Origin: a virus
Length of the DNA: 29,796 nt
Virus record (IMG/VR): IMGVR_UViG_3300018080_000460
Location: 1 to 29,796 of that record
Direction: 5' to 3' (one strand)
Part shown: in pieces, positions 4,421 to 12,882 of the stretch
Layout of the letters: the number at the start of each line of letters is the position of its first letter
Numbering within the stretch: position 1 is the first letter of the stretch
Translations under genes and position numbers: made by a program
The notes under the pieces: generated by a model
Told to the model about the DNA's origin: nothing
The model's database searches: none
The model's input: only the letters and a program-made list of their open reading frames with translations

Positions 4421-6967
4421 ATGGATAAATTAACAGATCAAGAATTAATTAAGGCATTCAAAGAGAGTTTAAAAGATAAAAAGCTAAAAGATTTCTTATA
4501 TCATTATTTTAAAAATCATTTTGAGCAGTTTTGTATGTTTGTTCTTCCTGAAGCTTTTACTTGCGGATTTACTGAATCGCATAGAATCATTGCCAAGAAG
4601 CTATTTTCAACAGAAAACTCAGCAGACGCCTTACCAAGGGGATGGGGGAAAGCTCAAAGTTTAGATTGTAATATATTGACTCCAAAAGGATGGATAAAAT
4701 TATCTGAATTGAAAGTTGGAGATGAAGTTATTGGTGGTGATGGAAATCCTACAAGAGTAAAATTTTTGCACCCAATAGAAAAAATGGATTTGTACACGGT
4801 TAAAACAAGAGATGGTAGAAAAACATTGTGTAATCTTGAACATTTGTGGAATGTTCAATGTCCTTCAAATACAAAAAATAGGATTGTAACTAAGACAACA
4901 AGGAAAATACTATCTAATTATAAGAGTGAAAGATTTGACAAAAGGAATGGAAAACACTATGTTGAATATAGGTGCTTCTTACCAACAGCAGAAGCAGTTA
5001 ATTATAAAGAAAAGAAATATGATATTGATCCATATACATTAGGTTGTTGGATTGGTGACGGAACTTCTGCAAACAGTAGTTTTACAACAGCAGATCCTGA
5101 AATATTGAGTTATATTGATTACCCAATTAAAAAACAAAAAGCAAAAATGAGATATACCATTCAAGGATTATTTCCTAGATTAAAGAAACTAAAACTTATA
5201 AAAAATAAACATATTCCTAGAAAATACTTATTTGGTTCAATAAAACAAAGAGAATCTTTATTACAAGGATTAGTAGATACTGATGGTCATATAAAAGATG
5301 GTGGGAATCTTTTTGTATTTTATACTAAATACAAATCTCTTGCATTGTCTTTTCTTGAACTTTTGAGGAGTTTAGGTGGTGCTGGAACAATTGGTGACAA
5401 ATTTACAATGTGTAATGGAAAACAATTTCATACTTATGCAGTTACATGTAGGGTTCCAGATAATATTATTCCATGTAGATTGAGAAGGAAAAGGAATAAA
5501 TGGCAAGGAAGTTTGAAAACAAGATCAGCAATTGTTGATATATCTTTTGAAAAACACGATTATGGTAGATGTATTACTGTTGAAAATCCAGAAGGCACAT
5601 ATATTACTGATGATTATATGCTTACTCATAATAGTACTGTTGTTGGTCAAGGATTCGTTATATACAACATTTTATACGAGCTTGAACCTTACATTGTTTA
5701 CACTTCACAAAACCATCAGAAATCAGTATCATTCCTGGAACCAGTTACTAGGGAACTCAAACGTAATATGATAATAAAGCACATATGGGGTAACCAAGAA
5801 ATAAGCAAAGGAAAAGATCAGGAATCTGGGAAAGATAGAGAGGACTGTTTTGATGTAAAAGGTAAAATAAGGATTCAGGCATTATCTTTCGAGAAGAATA
5901 TTAGGGGGTTGAAGTACAAGAATATAAGGCCAACACTTATAATCCTTGACGATATTGAAGATGATCAGAGGGTTTTAAATCCAGATTTAAGATACAAGGA
6001 TGCAAACAAATTAAATAAACAGATTATTCCAGCTATGGATATTAAAGGAAAGTATAAGATGATAGGTACGATTTTACATCTTGACAGTTTGCTAATGAAA
6101 AAGATCAGGTTGTTGGATGGTCATATATTCAAGGCTTGTCAGTTAGATGATCAAGGCAATATAATAGAAGGATCTATACTTTTCCCAGAGAGATACAGTA
6201 AACAGAAGCTTGAAGAAATAAAGATTGAGATAGGTTCTACAAGTTTCCAGTCTGAATATCTTAACAATCCAATTGATGATACTGCAAGCCTTATTAAAAG
6301 GGAATGGGTAACAGAATGTTTTGATAGTGAATTAAGTTTTGGAGAGGTTGGTAAATATGATTTCATGGTACAAGGGGTTGATTTTGCTTTTAGCGATAGG
6401 ATCACTGCTGATAAATCTGCGTTTGTTGGTATTGGCAAAAGAACTGAGGGGTATACGATTTTACACTGTAATACTAAAAAGGGCCTTTCAATTACTCAAC
6501 AATTTGATTATATTGAATATCTTTCAGGGATTCATAATTATGATGATAATGCTCTGGAAGAAAACTCTATAAGGTCAATGAGCAAAGAGCTTCTTATAGA
6601 TCAAGATACCGGAGAAAAGAAATGGAATTTCCCTTATACTTTGTTCTGGACAGGTGCATCTGATTCAGCTGCAAAAAAGAATTATGATGCTGAATTTGAA
6701 GGTAAACGTCACACAATAGGTAAGATCTCAATGATAAAACGTCTTGCAACACAGTTCGAAAATAGGCGGATCAGGATACCTTATAACACAGAAAAGGACA
6801 AAGAGATTGCTCATTCTATTATGGATGAGGTTTGCACATATGCTTTAAATGATGGTAAACTTGTTGAAGTTGGACCTCATGGTGATATACCTATAGCATT
6901 AGGTTTGGCTATTGAAAGAGCTGAGATGGAGAAGTTTGAAGTTGAGATGGGGGTTTTGGAAGTATGA
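4421..6967 (+). CDS. terL: Terminase large subunit containing an in-frame intein
   Basis: 848 aa precursor; removing residues 78-404 leaves a 521-aa TerL of normal length. The spliced join gives PRGWGK-ST, a complete Walker A (residues 72-77 joined to 405-406). Walker B follows as LIILDDIED (506-514), then the coupling motif MIGTILHLDS (547-556) and the conserved FQSEYLNNP (609-617). The C-terminal RNase H-like nuclease shows GVDFAFSD (652-659, Asp654), a further Asp664 and HGDIPIALG with Asp822. TerL is the ATPase-nuclease motor that packages DNA into proheads through the portal. It follows TerS and the RNA interval; the next gene overlaps by ATGA. Because the intein splits the P-loop, the motor cannot work until splicing has occurred. 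Confidence 0.96.
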   Translation: MDKLTDQELIKAFKESLKDKKLKDFLYHYFKNHFEQFCMFVLPEAFTCGFTESHRIIAKKLFSTENSADALPRGWGKAQSLDCNILTPKGWIKLSELKVGDEVIGGDGNPTRVKFLHPIEKMDLYTVKTRDGRKTLCNLEHLWNVQCPSNTKNRIVTKTTRKILSNYKSERFDKRNGKHYVEYRCFLPTAEAVNYKEKKYDIDPYTLGCWIGDGTSANSSFTTADPEILSYIDYPIKKQKAKMRYTIQGLFPRLKKLKLIKNKHIPRKYLFGSIKQRESLLQGLVDTDGHIKDGGNLFVFYTKYKSLALSFLELLRSLGGAGTIGDKFTMCNGKQFHTYAVTCRVPDNIIPCRLRRKRNKWQGSLKTRSAIVDISFEKHDYGRCITVENPEGTYITDDYMLTHNSTVVGQGFVIYNILYELEPYIVYTSQNHQKSVSFLEPVTRELKRNMIIKHIWGNQEISKGKDQESGKDREDCFDVKGKIRIQALSFEKNIRGLKYKNIRPTLIILDDIEDDQRVLNPDLRYKDANKLNKQIIPAMDIKGKYKMIGTILHLDSLLMKKIRLLDGHIFKACQLDDQGNIIEGSILFPERYSKQKLEEIKIEIGSTSFQSEYLNNPIDDTASLIKREWVTECFDSELSFGEVGKYDFMVQGVDFAFSDRITADKSAFVGIGKRTEGYTILHCNTKKGLSITQQFDYIEYLSGIHNYDDNALEENSIRSMSKELLIDQDTGEKKWNFPYTLFWTGASDSAAKKNYDAEFEGKRHTIGKISMIKRLATQFENRRIRIPYNTEKDKEIAHSIMDEVCTYALNDGKLVEVGPHGDIPIALGLAIERAEMEKFEVEMGVLEV
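4652..5632 (+). mobile_element. Intein (327 aa) with LAGLIDADG homing endonuclease, class 3-type motifs
   Basis: The insert begins at Ala78 (AQSLDCNILTPKGW; block A with LKVGDEV) and ends with LTHN before Ser405. Position 1 is Ala, not Cys/Ser/Thr, so classical class 1 splicing is excluded. The three residues that define class 3 inteins are all present: Trp143 two residues after the block B His141 (EHLW), Cys384 in block F (YGRCITVEN, where class 1 has Asp), and Thr402 directly before the terminal His403-Asn404. The endonuclease motifs are LGCWIGDG (207-214) and LQGLVDTDGH (281-290), with block D KNKHIP (261-266) between. Both LAGLIDADG acidic residues are kept, so homing activity is plausible. 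Splicing needs Ser405 as +1 nucleophile. Confidence 0.93.
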
Positions 6968-7113
6968 AAGACTGGAGCAAAAGGTTTAAAAGAACAAATC
7001 CGGACATTGTTTGTATTTGTCCTTCTTGTGGAAATAACATAAAAGAGGATCAGAACATTGAAGGTTACGAGAATACTTTCAAATGCAAATGCGGAAAATT
7101 CATAACAAAATAA
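6964..7113 (+). CDS. Small zinc-ribbon protein (49 aa)
   Basis: The ATG overlaps the TerL stop (ATGA), indicating coupling. The translation has CICPSCG and, after about 18 residues, CKCGKF: two cysteine knuckles (C-x-C-x2-C ... C-x-C) of a zinc ribbon. The N-terminus MKDWSKRFKR is basic. Such ribbons bind nucleic acid or protein; role unknown. The next ATG starts one base after the stop. Confidence 0.65.
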   Translation: MKDWSKRFKRTNPDIVCICPSCGNNIKEDQNIEGYENTFKCKCGKFITK

Positions 7114-7114
7114 A

Positions 7115-7366
7115 ATGGGAATAAGAGATGTTTTTGATTTCCTGGATAAACATGCTGGAACATTTTTTACTGCAAGTCAGATAAGGGATGCTTTAAAAGG
7201 AACTGTGCAGAAAGCAGTAATTTACAGAGCTCTCCAAAAAGTGATGTGCATGGACGAGTATGAAAAACAGATTGATATTGTTGACAGGGAATACAAGGAT
7301 AATTCATTATATATGCCCAAAACAAAATCGATAATAATGTATCGGAGGATTAAGAATGGAAGATGA
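7115..7366 (+). CDS. Winged helix-turn-helix protein (83 aa)
   Basis: The ATG lies one base after the previous stop. Residues about 5-50 look like a winged helix: a first helix (RDVFDFLDKHAG), TASQIRDALKG as helix 2, and QKAVIYRALQKVMCM as the recognition helix, followed by a charged C-terminal strand region ending in MYRRIKN. The phrase FFTASQIRDAL...KAVIYRALQKV is typical for MarR/PadR- or replication-initiator-like wHTH folds in archaea. It is likely a DNA-binding transcription regulator of the virus. It overlaps the following membrane-protein gene by 11 bases. Confidence 0.65.
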   Translation: MGIRDVFDFLDKHAGTFFTASQIRDALKGTVQKAVIYRALQKVMCMDEYEKQIDIVDREYKDNSLYMPKTKSIIMYRRIKNGR

Positions 7367-7718
7367 TGATCAATTAATAGTTGAATCAAAACATATGGTG
7401 TTAATAGTTGGAGTTGTATGCTTAGTTTTCGGAGCAATAATAGGATTTATGATTGCGGATTATAATCCTTTTGAACAGAACGCAGCAGATTATCTTGAAT
7501 ATCTTCTTAAATCTGATCATCCTTTAAGGACTGGGATTGTTACCCAGGAAACACCGATTTATCAAATAAAAGACTGGTATTTTGGATATGGGCTGGTAAG
7601 CAGATCACTTCTTGAACATACAGTTCACGAGGTTTGTTCAATGAACACTGAACCAAAAGATTATGATATACCTGATTGTTTTAAAAAATGTGAGGAGATG
7701 TGTTATGCCCAAGAATAA
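7356..7718 (+). CDS. Single-pass membrane protein (120 aa)
   Basis: After an acidic N-terminus (MEDDDQLIVESK) there is one clear transmembrane helix at about residues 14-35 (MVLIVGVVCLVFGAIIGFMI), then a soluble domain of about 85 residues with a Cys-rich end (VCSMN..., DCFKKCEEMC). The acidic N-terminus and the Cys-containing C-terminal part suggest an outside-facing C-terminal domain stabilised by disulfides. GGAGG-like ATCGGAGG lies upstream of the ATG. No family recognised; lysis, entry exclusion or envelope anchoring are all possible. Confidence 0.6.
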   Translation: MEDDDQLIVESKHMVLIVGVVCLVFGAIIGFMIADYNPFEQNAADYLEYLLKSDHPLRTGIVTQETPIYQIKDWYFGYGLVSRSLLEHTVHEVCSMNTEPKDYDIPDCFKKCEEMCYAQE

Positions 7719-8046
7719 AGTTGCAGAATATGTAGCAATGAAATTTTTTTATTTGAAATTGTGTGTTGATAGGGCCCATGCATATGTCCAGTTACCTTTA
7801 AATCTTTTTACTAATTTCAGTATTGCTGCAACATTTTTAAAGGTTTTCGGACTTCTTGAGCATTATATAATCTTGATACCCATTTTTATATTCCTTGCAT
7901 TTGCTACGATAATTATAGGTCATTTGGATATTAAATACCAGTTTGCTCATTTAGAAACATCAATAAGAAACAAAATCAATCCAGAACTAATGCATATTTA
8001 TGAATGTATTAGTGGAGGTAAGAATGGCAAAAAACCCAAGAAATAA
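7705..8046 (+). CDS. Two-helix membrane protein (113 aa)
   Basis: ATG 7705 follows GAGGAG (7692-7697) at good spacing; an in-frame ATG at 7663 would overlap the previous gene by 56 bases with no ribosome-binding site. Two hydrophobic helices are evident at about residues 30-51 and 53-73 (HYIILIPIFIFLAFATIIIGHL), followed by a helical, basic C-terminus (GGKNGKKPKK). The hairpin of two membrane helices and charged tail is holin-like in form, but the gene is far from any recognisable lysin, so function is not assigned. Confidence 0.55.
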   Translation: MPKNKVAEYVAMKFFYLKLCVDRAHAYVQLPLNLFTNFSIAATFLKVFGLLEHYIILIPIFIFLAFATIIIGHLDIKYQFAHLETSIRNKINPELMHIYECISGGKNGKKPKK

Positions 8047-8767
8047 TAAAAAAAAATGGAAATTTGGATGGTGGCATATAATAAAAAGAATATTCAAAGA
8101 AGAAAAGCAACCAAACCACGATGAGGTTATGAAGCAAAAAGACGAAGTTATGATGGAAAACATTTATGATGGTGACACAGTACATAAGACAGCAAAGAAA
8201 TTCCATAATATCCATTTCAAGTTTAAATATAGGTTTCTTGTGCCTCTCTTATTGCTTGGTGATAAGATACTTGGAAAATGTAAGACAAGAAAAATCCCAA
8301 ATAAACCTTGGAACAAGAATTATAAAATCTTTGATGAAGCTTTTGAAAAATCTCTTGACGATTGGTGTTATAAATTTTTAAGCCAGATATATGGTTGGTC
8401 CCCTAAGTATTCTGCTAAGTTTAGGAAAAATGATAGAGCCATAGTGTTACTAACTTCAATGAAAGAGTGGTTGTACACAATAACATTGACAGATACTGCT
8501 TACCGGGAATTGTTCAATATATTGATGCATAATATTGCTAAGAATATGTTAAAAAACCATAGTGATAATCCAGCACATGTTTTTTACAGATCAAAGAACT
8601 GTTATAATCCAATATATTTTAATATATGGAGGTTATTAGCTGATGGAACTGCAGAATTACAATTAGCAAAAGGGAGGGATCAATTATTAAAAAAACAAAA
8701 AGCCAAGAAGAGATCAAGTGCATGCGCTGTGGAAGATGCTGTCACTTCGAAATCAAAGGGCAAATAA
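8024..8767 (+). CDS. Hypothetical basic protein (247 aa)
   Basis: ATG 8024 follows GGAGG (8013-8017); an in-frame ATG at 8000 has no such site. The protein is very basic at both ends (MAKNPRNNKKKWK; KKQKAKKRSS) and rich in aromatic residues in the centre, with a hydrophobic patch RFLVPLLLLGDKIL at about 72-85, and helices around LTSMKEWLYTITLTDTAYRELF. It does not match any family I know. Its 3' end overlaps the next gene by 46 bases. Its position before the portal suggests a structural or DNA-associated role, which is only a guess. Confidence 0.55.
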   Translation: MAKNPRNNKKKWKFGWWHIIKRIFKEEKQPNHDEVMKQKDEVMMENIYDGDTVHKTAKKFHNIHFKFKYRFLVPLLLLGDKILGKCKTRKIPNKPWNKNYKIFDEAFEKSLDDWCYKFLSQIYGWSPKYSAKFRKNDRAIVLLTSMKEWLYTITLTDTAYRELFNILMHNIAKNMLKNHSDNPAHVFYRSKNCYNPIYFNIWRLLADGTAELQLAKGRDQLLKKQKAKKRSSACAVEDAVTSKSKGK

Positions 8768-8958
8768 AAAAGTGCAAATATCTTGTTAAACTTCCAAGTG
8801 GCAAGACACTATGTAGGATATACAAAACAAGATTGGGAAAAGTATTATTTCAGATAGATAAGGATAAGAGGGTAGTGTGTGTTGAAAGAGTAAATGTCAA
8901 TAAGCATTACAAAGGCTGTCCATACAATGAATTAATTAAGGAGGAAAAAAATGGTTGA
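8722..8958 (+). CDS. Cys-rich YkgJ-like metal-cluster protein (78 aa)
   Basis: The N-terminus reads MRCGRCCHFE followed by KKCKYL and TLCRIYKTRLG, then VVCVERV and KGCPYNE. C-x2-CC, then C-x-Y, then C-x-I-Y is the pattern of the YkgJ/FliB-type family proposed to bind zinc or an iron-sulfur cluster. At 78 aa it is close to the minimal core. The first 46 bases overlap the preceding gene, and its last codons contain the GGAGG for the next gene. Activity in the virus is unknown. Confidence 0.6.
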   Translation: MRCGRCCHFEIKGQIKKCKYLVKLPSGKTLCRIYKTRLGKVLFQIDKDKRVVCVERVNVNKHYKGCPYNELIKEEKNG

Positions 8959-9439
8959 AGAAAAAACACAACAAAAAGAAAAAACCACAATATTGGATCA
9001 TGCAAAAGAAACAGTAAGTAATCTAAAAAAGAATGCTAACTTGGATTTAATGAAACCAGTTATTGCTAGGTTAAGAAAAAGAGTCAAGGAGATTCAGAAA
9101 TTGTCTCAAGCAGTGCATACAAAGATACCTATTGGGAGAACTCATAGATGGTATACTGAAAGCCCGAAAATGTTTATTTGTGGCCTTGAAGCATCAATGA
9201 ATGGTAGTAATGTAGGTATTATAACTTATCAAGTATACAAGTCTGAAGTTGGTCCTGACGGTCAATTAAGGAAAAAGCTTTTTGTTACTGAAAAAGATGT
9301 TTATGATGAGCGCACAGGAGAAAAGAAAAAGATCCAAGTAAATGCAAGATACAAATTTGAAAAAGTTGTTGAAGAGACAATCGAATATAAGCGACCAATA
9401 AAAACAAAGGAGTATAAAGAAGATGACACAGAAATATGA
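8951..9439 (+). CDS. Hypothetical protein (162 aa)
   Basis: The ATG follows AAGGAGG (8939-8945) and overlaps the previous stop by 8 bases. Residues about 1-60 are helical and highly charged; from about 62 the sequence is strand-rich (THRWYTESPKMFICGLEASMNGSNVGIITYQVYKSE is one of the few hydrophobic parts) and ends in Lys/Glu-rich segments. I do not recognise it. It overlaps the next coiled-coil gene by 17 bases, so the two are likely partners made in similar amounts. Confidence 0.5.
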   Translation: MVEEKTQQKEKTTILDHAKETVSNLKKNANLDLMKPVIARLRKRVKEIQKLSQAVHTKIPIGRTHRWYTESPKMFICGLEASMNGSNVGIITYQVYKSEVGPDGQLRKKLFVTEKDVYDERTGEKKKIQVNARYKFEKVVEETIEYKRPIKTKEYKEDDTEI

Positions 9440-9914
9440 GATTAAACGGACATATGAGAAAAAGGATGACGTTGTAGTACTTAAGCAAACAACTGATCCT
9501 ATCAATCTCACACCAAAGGACATATTAACAAATCTATCAAGGAATAGGGCAGAAATAAATCAACTGAATGAAAAGATAACCCAGGCTGAAACAATGATTG
9601 TAAATTGTAGGTCTACTATTCCTGCTCTTAAGAGAACAATAACTGAATTAAGCAAATATGAGGTCTGGGCAAAAACTTCCCAGGAAAAGAAGTGCAAAGA
9701 AATAATTAATTCTATAAAAGATAAACACTTAAAAAAAGTTGAATCTGAATATAGAAATGATGACTCTTTGACAAAAGAACAGAATATTGCTCAAAGGTTC
9801 AGGATGTATCGGGAATACATATTAAGGGATGATAAGCTGGTAAAGGAGATTGTTCCAGACATTTCCAGAGATATGCTAGTGATAAATTGTGTTGTTGAAA
9901 ATCCTTGGAAATAA
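9423..9914 (+). CDS. Hypothetical coiled-coil protein (163 aa)
   Basis: The ATG at 9423 is inside the 3' end of the preceding gene. Residues about 35-85 show heptad-like hydrophobic spacing (NLSRNRAEINQLNEKITQAETMI), suggesting a coiled coil, followed by a longer helical region with many Lys/Glu and a hydrophobic end (MLVINCVVENPWK). No known family. Its TAA stop is embedded in the shared late-promoter block that drives the portal gene, so it closes the previous transcription unit. Confidence 0.5.
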   Translation: MTQKYEIKRTYEKKDDVVVLKQTTDPINLTPKDILTNLSRNRAEINQLNEKITQAETMIVNCRSTIPALKRTITELSKYEVWAKTSQEKKCKEIINSIKDKHLKKVESEYRNDDSLTKEQNIAQRFRMYREYILRDDKLVKEIVPDISRDMLVINCVVENPWK

Positions 9915-9951
9915 GTAGTATATAAATACTACTTACTTCAAATTTTCAATT
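9909..9951 (+). promoter_or_regulatory. Late-type archaeal promoter 1 (portal unit)
   Basis: A 22-base block starting AAATAAGTAGTATATAAAT (9909-9930) contains the TATA box TATATAAATA (9919-9928). Its first base is 33 bases before ATG 9952, so transcripts should be leaderless or nearly so; no Shine-Dalgarno is present. The same block recurs at 13960 and 24225. The stop codon of the preceding gene lies inside it. Confidence 0.8.
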
Positions 9952-11424
9952 ATGGGATTTGTGTATAACTTTTTAGAGAGAGCAAGGAAGTTATTTGATA
10001 ATACTCTTGATACTTATGGTTTTAATGCAACAAACACCCCTAAGGATGATCCAGCAGGAAAACTTTCTATTTATCCGGCATGGTTCTTTTCTGCTAAACT
10101 AGGCCAGCCAAGAAATATAAACACATTAGAGCTTAGGGATTTTGCAAAAAGTCCTTGGATTCAAATGGTTCTTAATACTATAAAAAAAGAAATCCTTACA
10201 ATTGACTGGGACGTTCTAAAAAAAGATGTTAAGGATGATGTTGACGTTTCTGGGTATATAAAAGAACTAAAATCTTTTTTTGAAGATATTAATTCAGAGC
10301 ATGAGACAATATCCGATATTAGCAGCCAGGCAATAACTGATGTTGGCGAGATTGATTCTGGCGTATGGCAGAAAGTGTTTACAAAAGATAGTTATGAGGA
10401 GAAAGATGTTACTTTGACAGATAATATTGGTAATGAGGTTGGGACAAATCGGATGATGATGTTAAAAGATTTTGGCAAAAGAGACATGATCGAAATACGT
10501 CCTGCAGATTCTTCCACTTTCCTTATTGATGTTGATAGATTCAGAAGGCTTAGATGGTATTGGCAATATTCTTTCAAAAACCCAATGCAAAACCCAATAG
10601 CTTTTGAGCCTGACGAAATTGTCTGGTTAATGATGAATCAGAAAACTTATTCAGTGTATGGATTTTCTCCAGTACAAGCAATACAACAAGTCCTAGAGGT
10701 CCTTATCCAGTCAACGCGCTGGAATAAGGACTTTTTTAAAAATAATGCAATACCTGATGGTATTGTAGGTCTTGAGAATGCTAATCCAGACAGCATGAAA
10801 AGATTCAAAACAATGTGGAATCAAGAAGCTAAAGGAAGACCGCATAAGCTCTTATTCCATAATACGAAAGTCAATTTTAGTTCTTTCAATCCTACAAGCA
10901 AAGACATGGAATGGCTGCAGGGTCAGAAATGGTATTTCCATTTAGTGTTTGCTGTTTTTGGAGTATCTCCTGCAGAGGCTGGGTTTTATGAAGATGTAAA
11001 CAGATCAGCGCAAGAAGGCCAAGAAAGGGTTACTGTCAAGAATGCAATAAAGCCTTACTTAAAAATGCTTGAGAATGCTATAAATAAATCAATCATTCCT
11101 GAATTTTTTCAAGAGGATGATCCACCAGTAAAGTTTGAGTTTAAGCCTGTGGATCATACTGAAGAACAGATTGAGCATACTCAGGCAATGGACCAGTTAG
11201 ATAGAGACGTTATAACTATTAATGAGATAAGACAGAAAAAAGGCATGGAACCTGTTGAATGGGGGGATGTACCATTATCTTCTCGAAACCAAGTTGAAAA
11301 TGTTGATATTAATTCTGATAATGATTCAGCAGAAATGAATAATGAAGAAACAAAATATTTACCTTACACAAAAGCATTTGAGGGGTTTATGAATGGTAGG
11401 AACACCGACAGCAGATCAACTTAA
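9952..11424 (+). CDS. HK97-type portal protein (490 aa)
   Basis: The length and sequence order fit a portal: an N-terminal region with SPWIQMVLNTIKKEILTIDW (about 67-86), the wing region with DMIEIRPADSSTFLIDVD, the crown/stem part LMMNQKTYSVYGFSPVQAIQQVLEVLIQSTRWNKDFFKN (typical Y-G-x-S-P portal motif) and a C-terminal acidic stretch. The portal dodecamer forms the DNA entry vertex, docks TerL and later carries the neck. Start at ATG 9952 is set by the TATA-box distance. The gene leads its own transcription unit and overlaps the next gene by 32 bases. Confidence 0.93.
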   Translation: MGFVYNFLERARKLFDNTLDTYGFNATNTPKDDPAGKLSIYPAWFFSAKLGQPRNINTLELRDFAKSPWIQMVLNTIKKEILTIDWDVLKKDVKDDVDVSGYIKELKSFFEDINSEHETISDISSQAITDVGEIDSGVWQKVFTKDSYEEKDVTLTDNIGNEVGTNRMMMLKDFGKRDMIEIRPADSSTFLIDVDRFRRLRWYWQYSFKNPMQNPIAFEPDEIVWLMMNQKTYSVYGFSPVQAIQQVLEVLIQSTRWNKDFFKNNAIPDGIVGLENANPDSMKRFKTMWNQEAKGRPHKLLFHNTKVNFSSFNPTSKDMEWLQGQKWYFHLVFAVFGVSPAEAGFYEDVNRSAQEGQERVTVKNAIKPYLKMLENAINKSIIPEFFQEDDPPVKFEFKPVDHTEEQIEHTQAMDQLDRDVITINEIRQKKGMEPVEWGDVPLSSRNQVENVDINSDNDSAEMNNEETKYLPYTKAFEGFMNGRNTDSRST

Positions 11425-11746
11425 TAATGTTAAGCAAGCCACAGTACAATGGTCTGCATCAGCTCACAGGGTGTTTTTAGTTGATAGTGCAGGATCAGCT
11501 ATAAAAATTAAACAATCAGAAGAGAATAGGTTGGGTTCTGAATGTAGTGGGGCCGATGGTGCAACAGAAAGAGTATTGACGCTTGTTAATACGGTAGAAA
11601 CAGCTGGCCCTGTGAGTGTGTGGGTTGAGAATCAATTAATTGCCCAATCTGATTTAACAGTAACTCATAAGACAGCATCAAGCACAATAAAGTTTGCTAT
11701 TGCTGTCAATAATACAGACACAATTAAGGTGCTTTATTATGAATAA
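11393..11746 (+). CDS. Small beta-rich virion-associated protein (117 aa)
   Basis: ATG 11393 follows GAGGGG at normal spacing inside the portal gene. The sequence is Ser/Thr/Val-rich and almost free of long helices (KQATVQWSASAHRVFLVDSAG, GPVSVWVENQLIAQSDLTVTH), as in an Ig-like or jelly-roll decoration domain. Its style resembles the small proteins encoded after the capsid gene (16143-17187). It overlaps the signal-peptide fibre gene that follows. A minor structural protein is likely, though there is no direct family match. Confidence 0.5.
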   Translation: MVGTPTADQLNNVKQATVQWSASAHRVFLVDSAGSAIKIKQSEENRLGSECSGADGATERVLTLVNTVETAGPVSVWVENQLIAQSDLTVTHKTASSTIKFAIAVNNTDTIKVLYYE

Positions 11747-12878
11747 GAATCTAATTTTAATCATTGGATTATTGATTGTTCCTTTAATTCTGGCCTCATA
11801 TAATAGGGAAGTTTATGATTATCAAGGATCATGGCTTAAAGAAAAAGTTAATTATTCAAAGTTTACTGCAAGAAACTTGTCAGGGAATTTAACTTGGACA
11901 GATTTATACTCTTTTCCTGTTGCTTGTCCAATGTATTATGCTATAACAGAAAATGGGGACAGTAATATTTGTTCTGATTATTGGGTAAATATCGATGGAG
12001 ATTCAATGACTGGCCCATTACTTATAAATAAAACAAATGTTGCAGGATTAAAAATACTAAATAACAGTTACCAGTTAAGCTTTGGAATAAATGAACTTGG
12101 CCATGGTAATACTGGTGGTTATATAGATTATCTTCAGCCTTCAGATCCAGCATATTTTTATACATATTTACAAGGAAAACAATCAACATTATTGTATAAT
12201 TTGAATGGGGGATTTAATTGGAGACTTTTCAATAATGAAACTCCTGGGAATTATGGTCAATTAACAATCGGAAATACTCCAAACCTTGGATATATTTATT
12301 TTCAATCAAACCATGTTGCAAGTGGGACAACATTACCTATGATTTTTGCAATTGATTCTGATGAGATTTTAAGGATTAATTCAGATGGACTAAAAATTAA
12401 TGGTGGTCTTAATCAAACAGGGGGTAATGCTACGATAAATAATATATATGGTGGGATGTTTTATAATAATCATACTGCTACAGAATTAAATTTTGCTTCT
12501 GATGGTGTTTATTATTCTTTATTCATGACAAACGCAACACACCTTAACGGTTTCACAGCCAACGGTATAGAATTTAACGGAAACTCAAATTTGACATGTA
12601 ATATTGCTGGATTGTATCAGGCATCTTTCATGGCTAGTGGTTCAGGCCAGAATAATTATGAATATTATACTAGTTTGTTTGTTAATCTTGAAAATCGAGA
12701 ACAATGTGAACATCGTAAAAAATTGACTTCGGGTGGAGACATTATAACACAGACAGGAACATGTTTTGTAGAGCTTGATGTTGGTGATGAAATTTCTGTG
12801 AGAACTGCCAATATAGGAAATACAGGCACAGGAAATTATTATTCATCAAATCTCAATCTTGTCAGGATTGGTGATTAA
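11739..12878 (+). CDS. Exported fibre-like protein with C1q/TNF-like C-terminus (379 aa)
   Basis: ATG 11739 follows AAGGTG; an upstream start at 11694 is not supported. Residues 1-20 are a clear signal peptide (MNKNLILIIGLLIVPLILAS). Next come sequon-rich segments, FPVACP...AITENG and DGDSMTGPLLIN (the DxMTG motif typical of tail fibres). The last 115 residues look like a C1q/TNF-type jelly roll: IAGLYQASFMASGSGQNN, then two cysteines, then FVELDVGDEISVRTANIG. Such domains bind surface ligands. A virion fibre does not need a signal peptide in ordinary tailed viruses, so this one may be displayed on, or secreted from, the infected cell, or be assembled there. It sits between portal and MuF genes. 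Confidence 0.65.
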   Translation: MNKNLILIIGLLIVPLILASYNREVYDYQGSWLKEKVNYSKFTARNLSGNLTWTDLYSFPVACPMYYAITENGDSNICSDYWVNIDGDSMTGPLLINKTNVAGLKILNNSYQLSFGINELGHGNTGGYIDYLQPSDPAYFYTYLQGKQSTLLYNLNGGFNWRLFNNETPGNYGQLTIGNTPNLGYIYFQSNHVASGTTLPMIFAIDSDEILRINSDGLKINGGLNQTGGNATINNIYGGMFYNNHTATELNFASDGVYYSLFMTNATHLNGFTANGIEFNGNSNLTCNIAGLYQASFMASGSGQNNYEYYTSLFVNLENREQCEHRKKLTSGGDIITQTGTCFVELDVGDEISVRTANIGNTGTGNYYSSNLNLVRIGD

Positions 12879-12882
12879 CAAA

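Noticed and set aside
4393-4428. An 11-codon frame overlapping the terL start
   Set aside because: It could be a leader peptide, but no ribosome-binding site or conservation can be shown; noted only beside the TATA box.
7705-8046. Holin call for the two-helix membrane protein
   Set aside because: Topology fits, but there is no lysin in the window and archaeal hosts mostly lack peptidoglycan; left as an unassigned membrane protein.
8600-8640. AT-rich TATA-like stretch (AATATATTTTAATATATGG) inside the basic protein gene
   Set aside because: It is inside a long coding frame and no start codon lies at promoter distance; AT-rich composition explains it.
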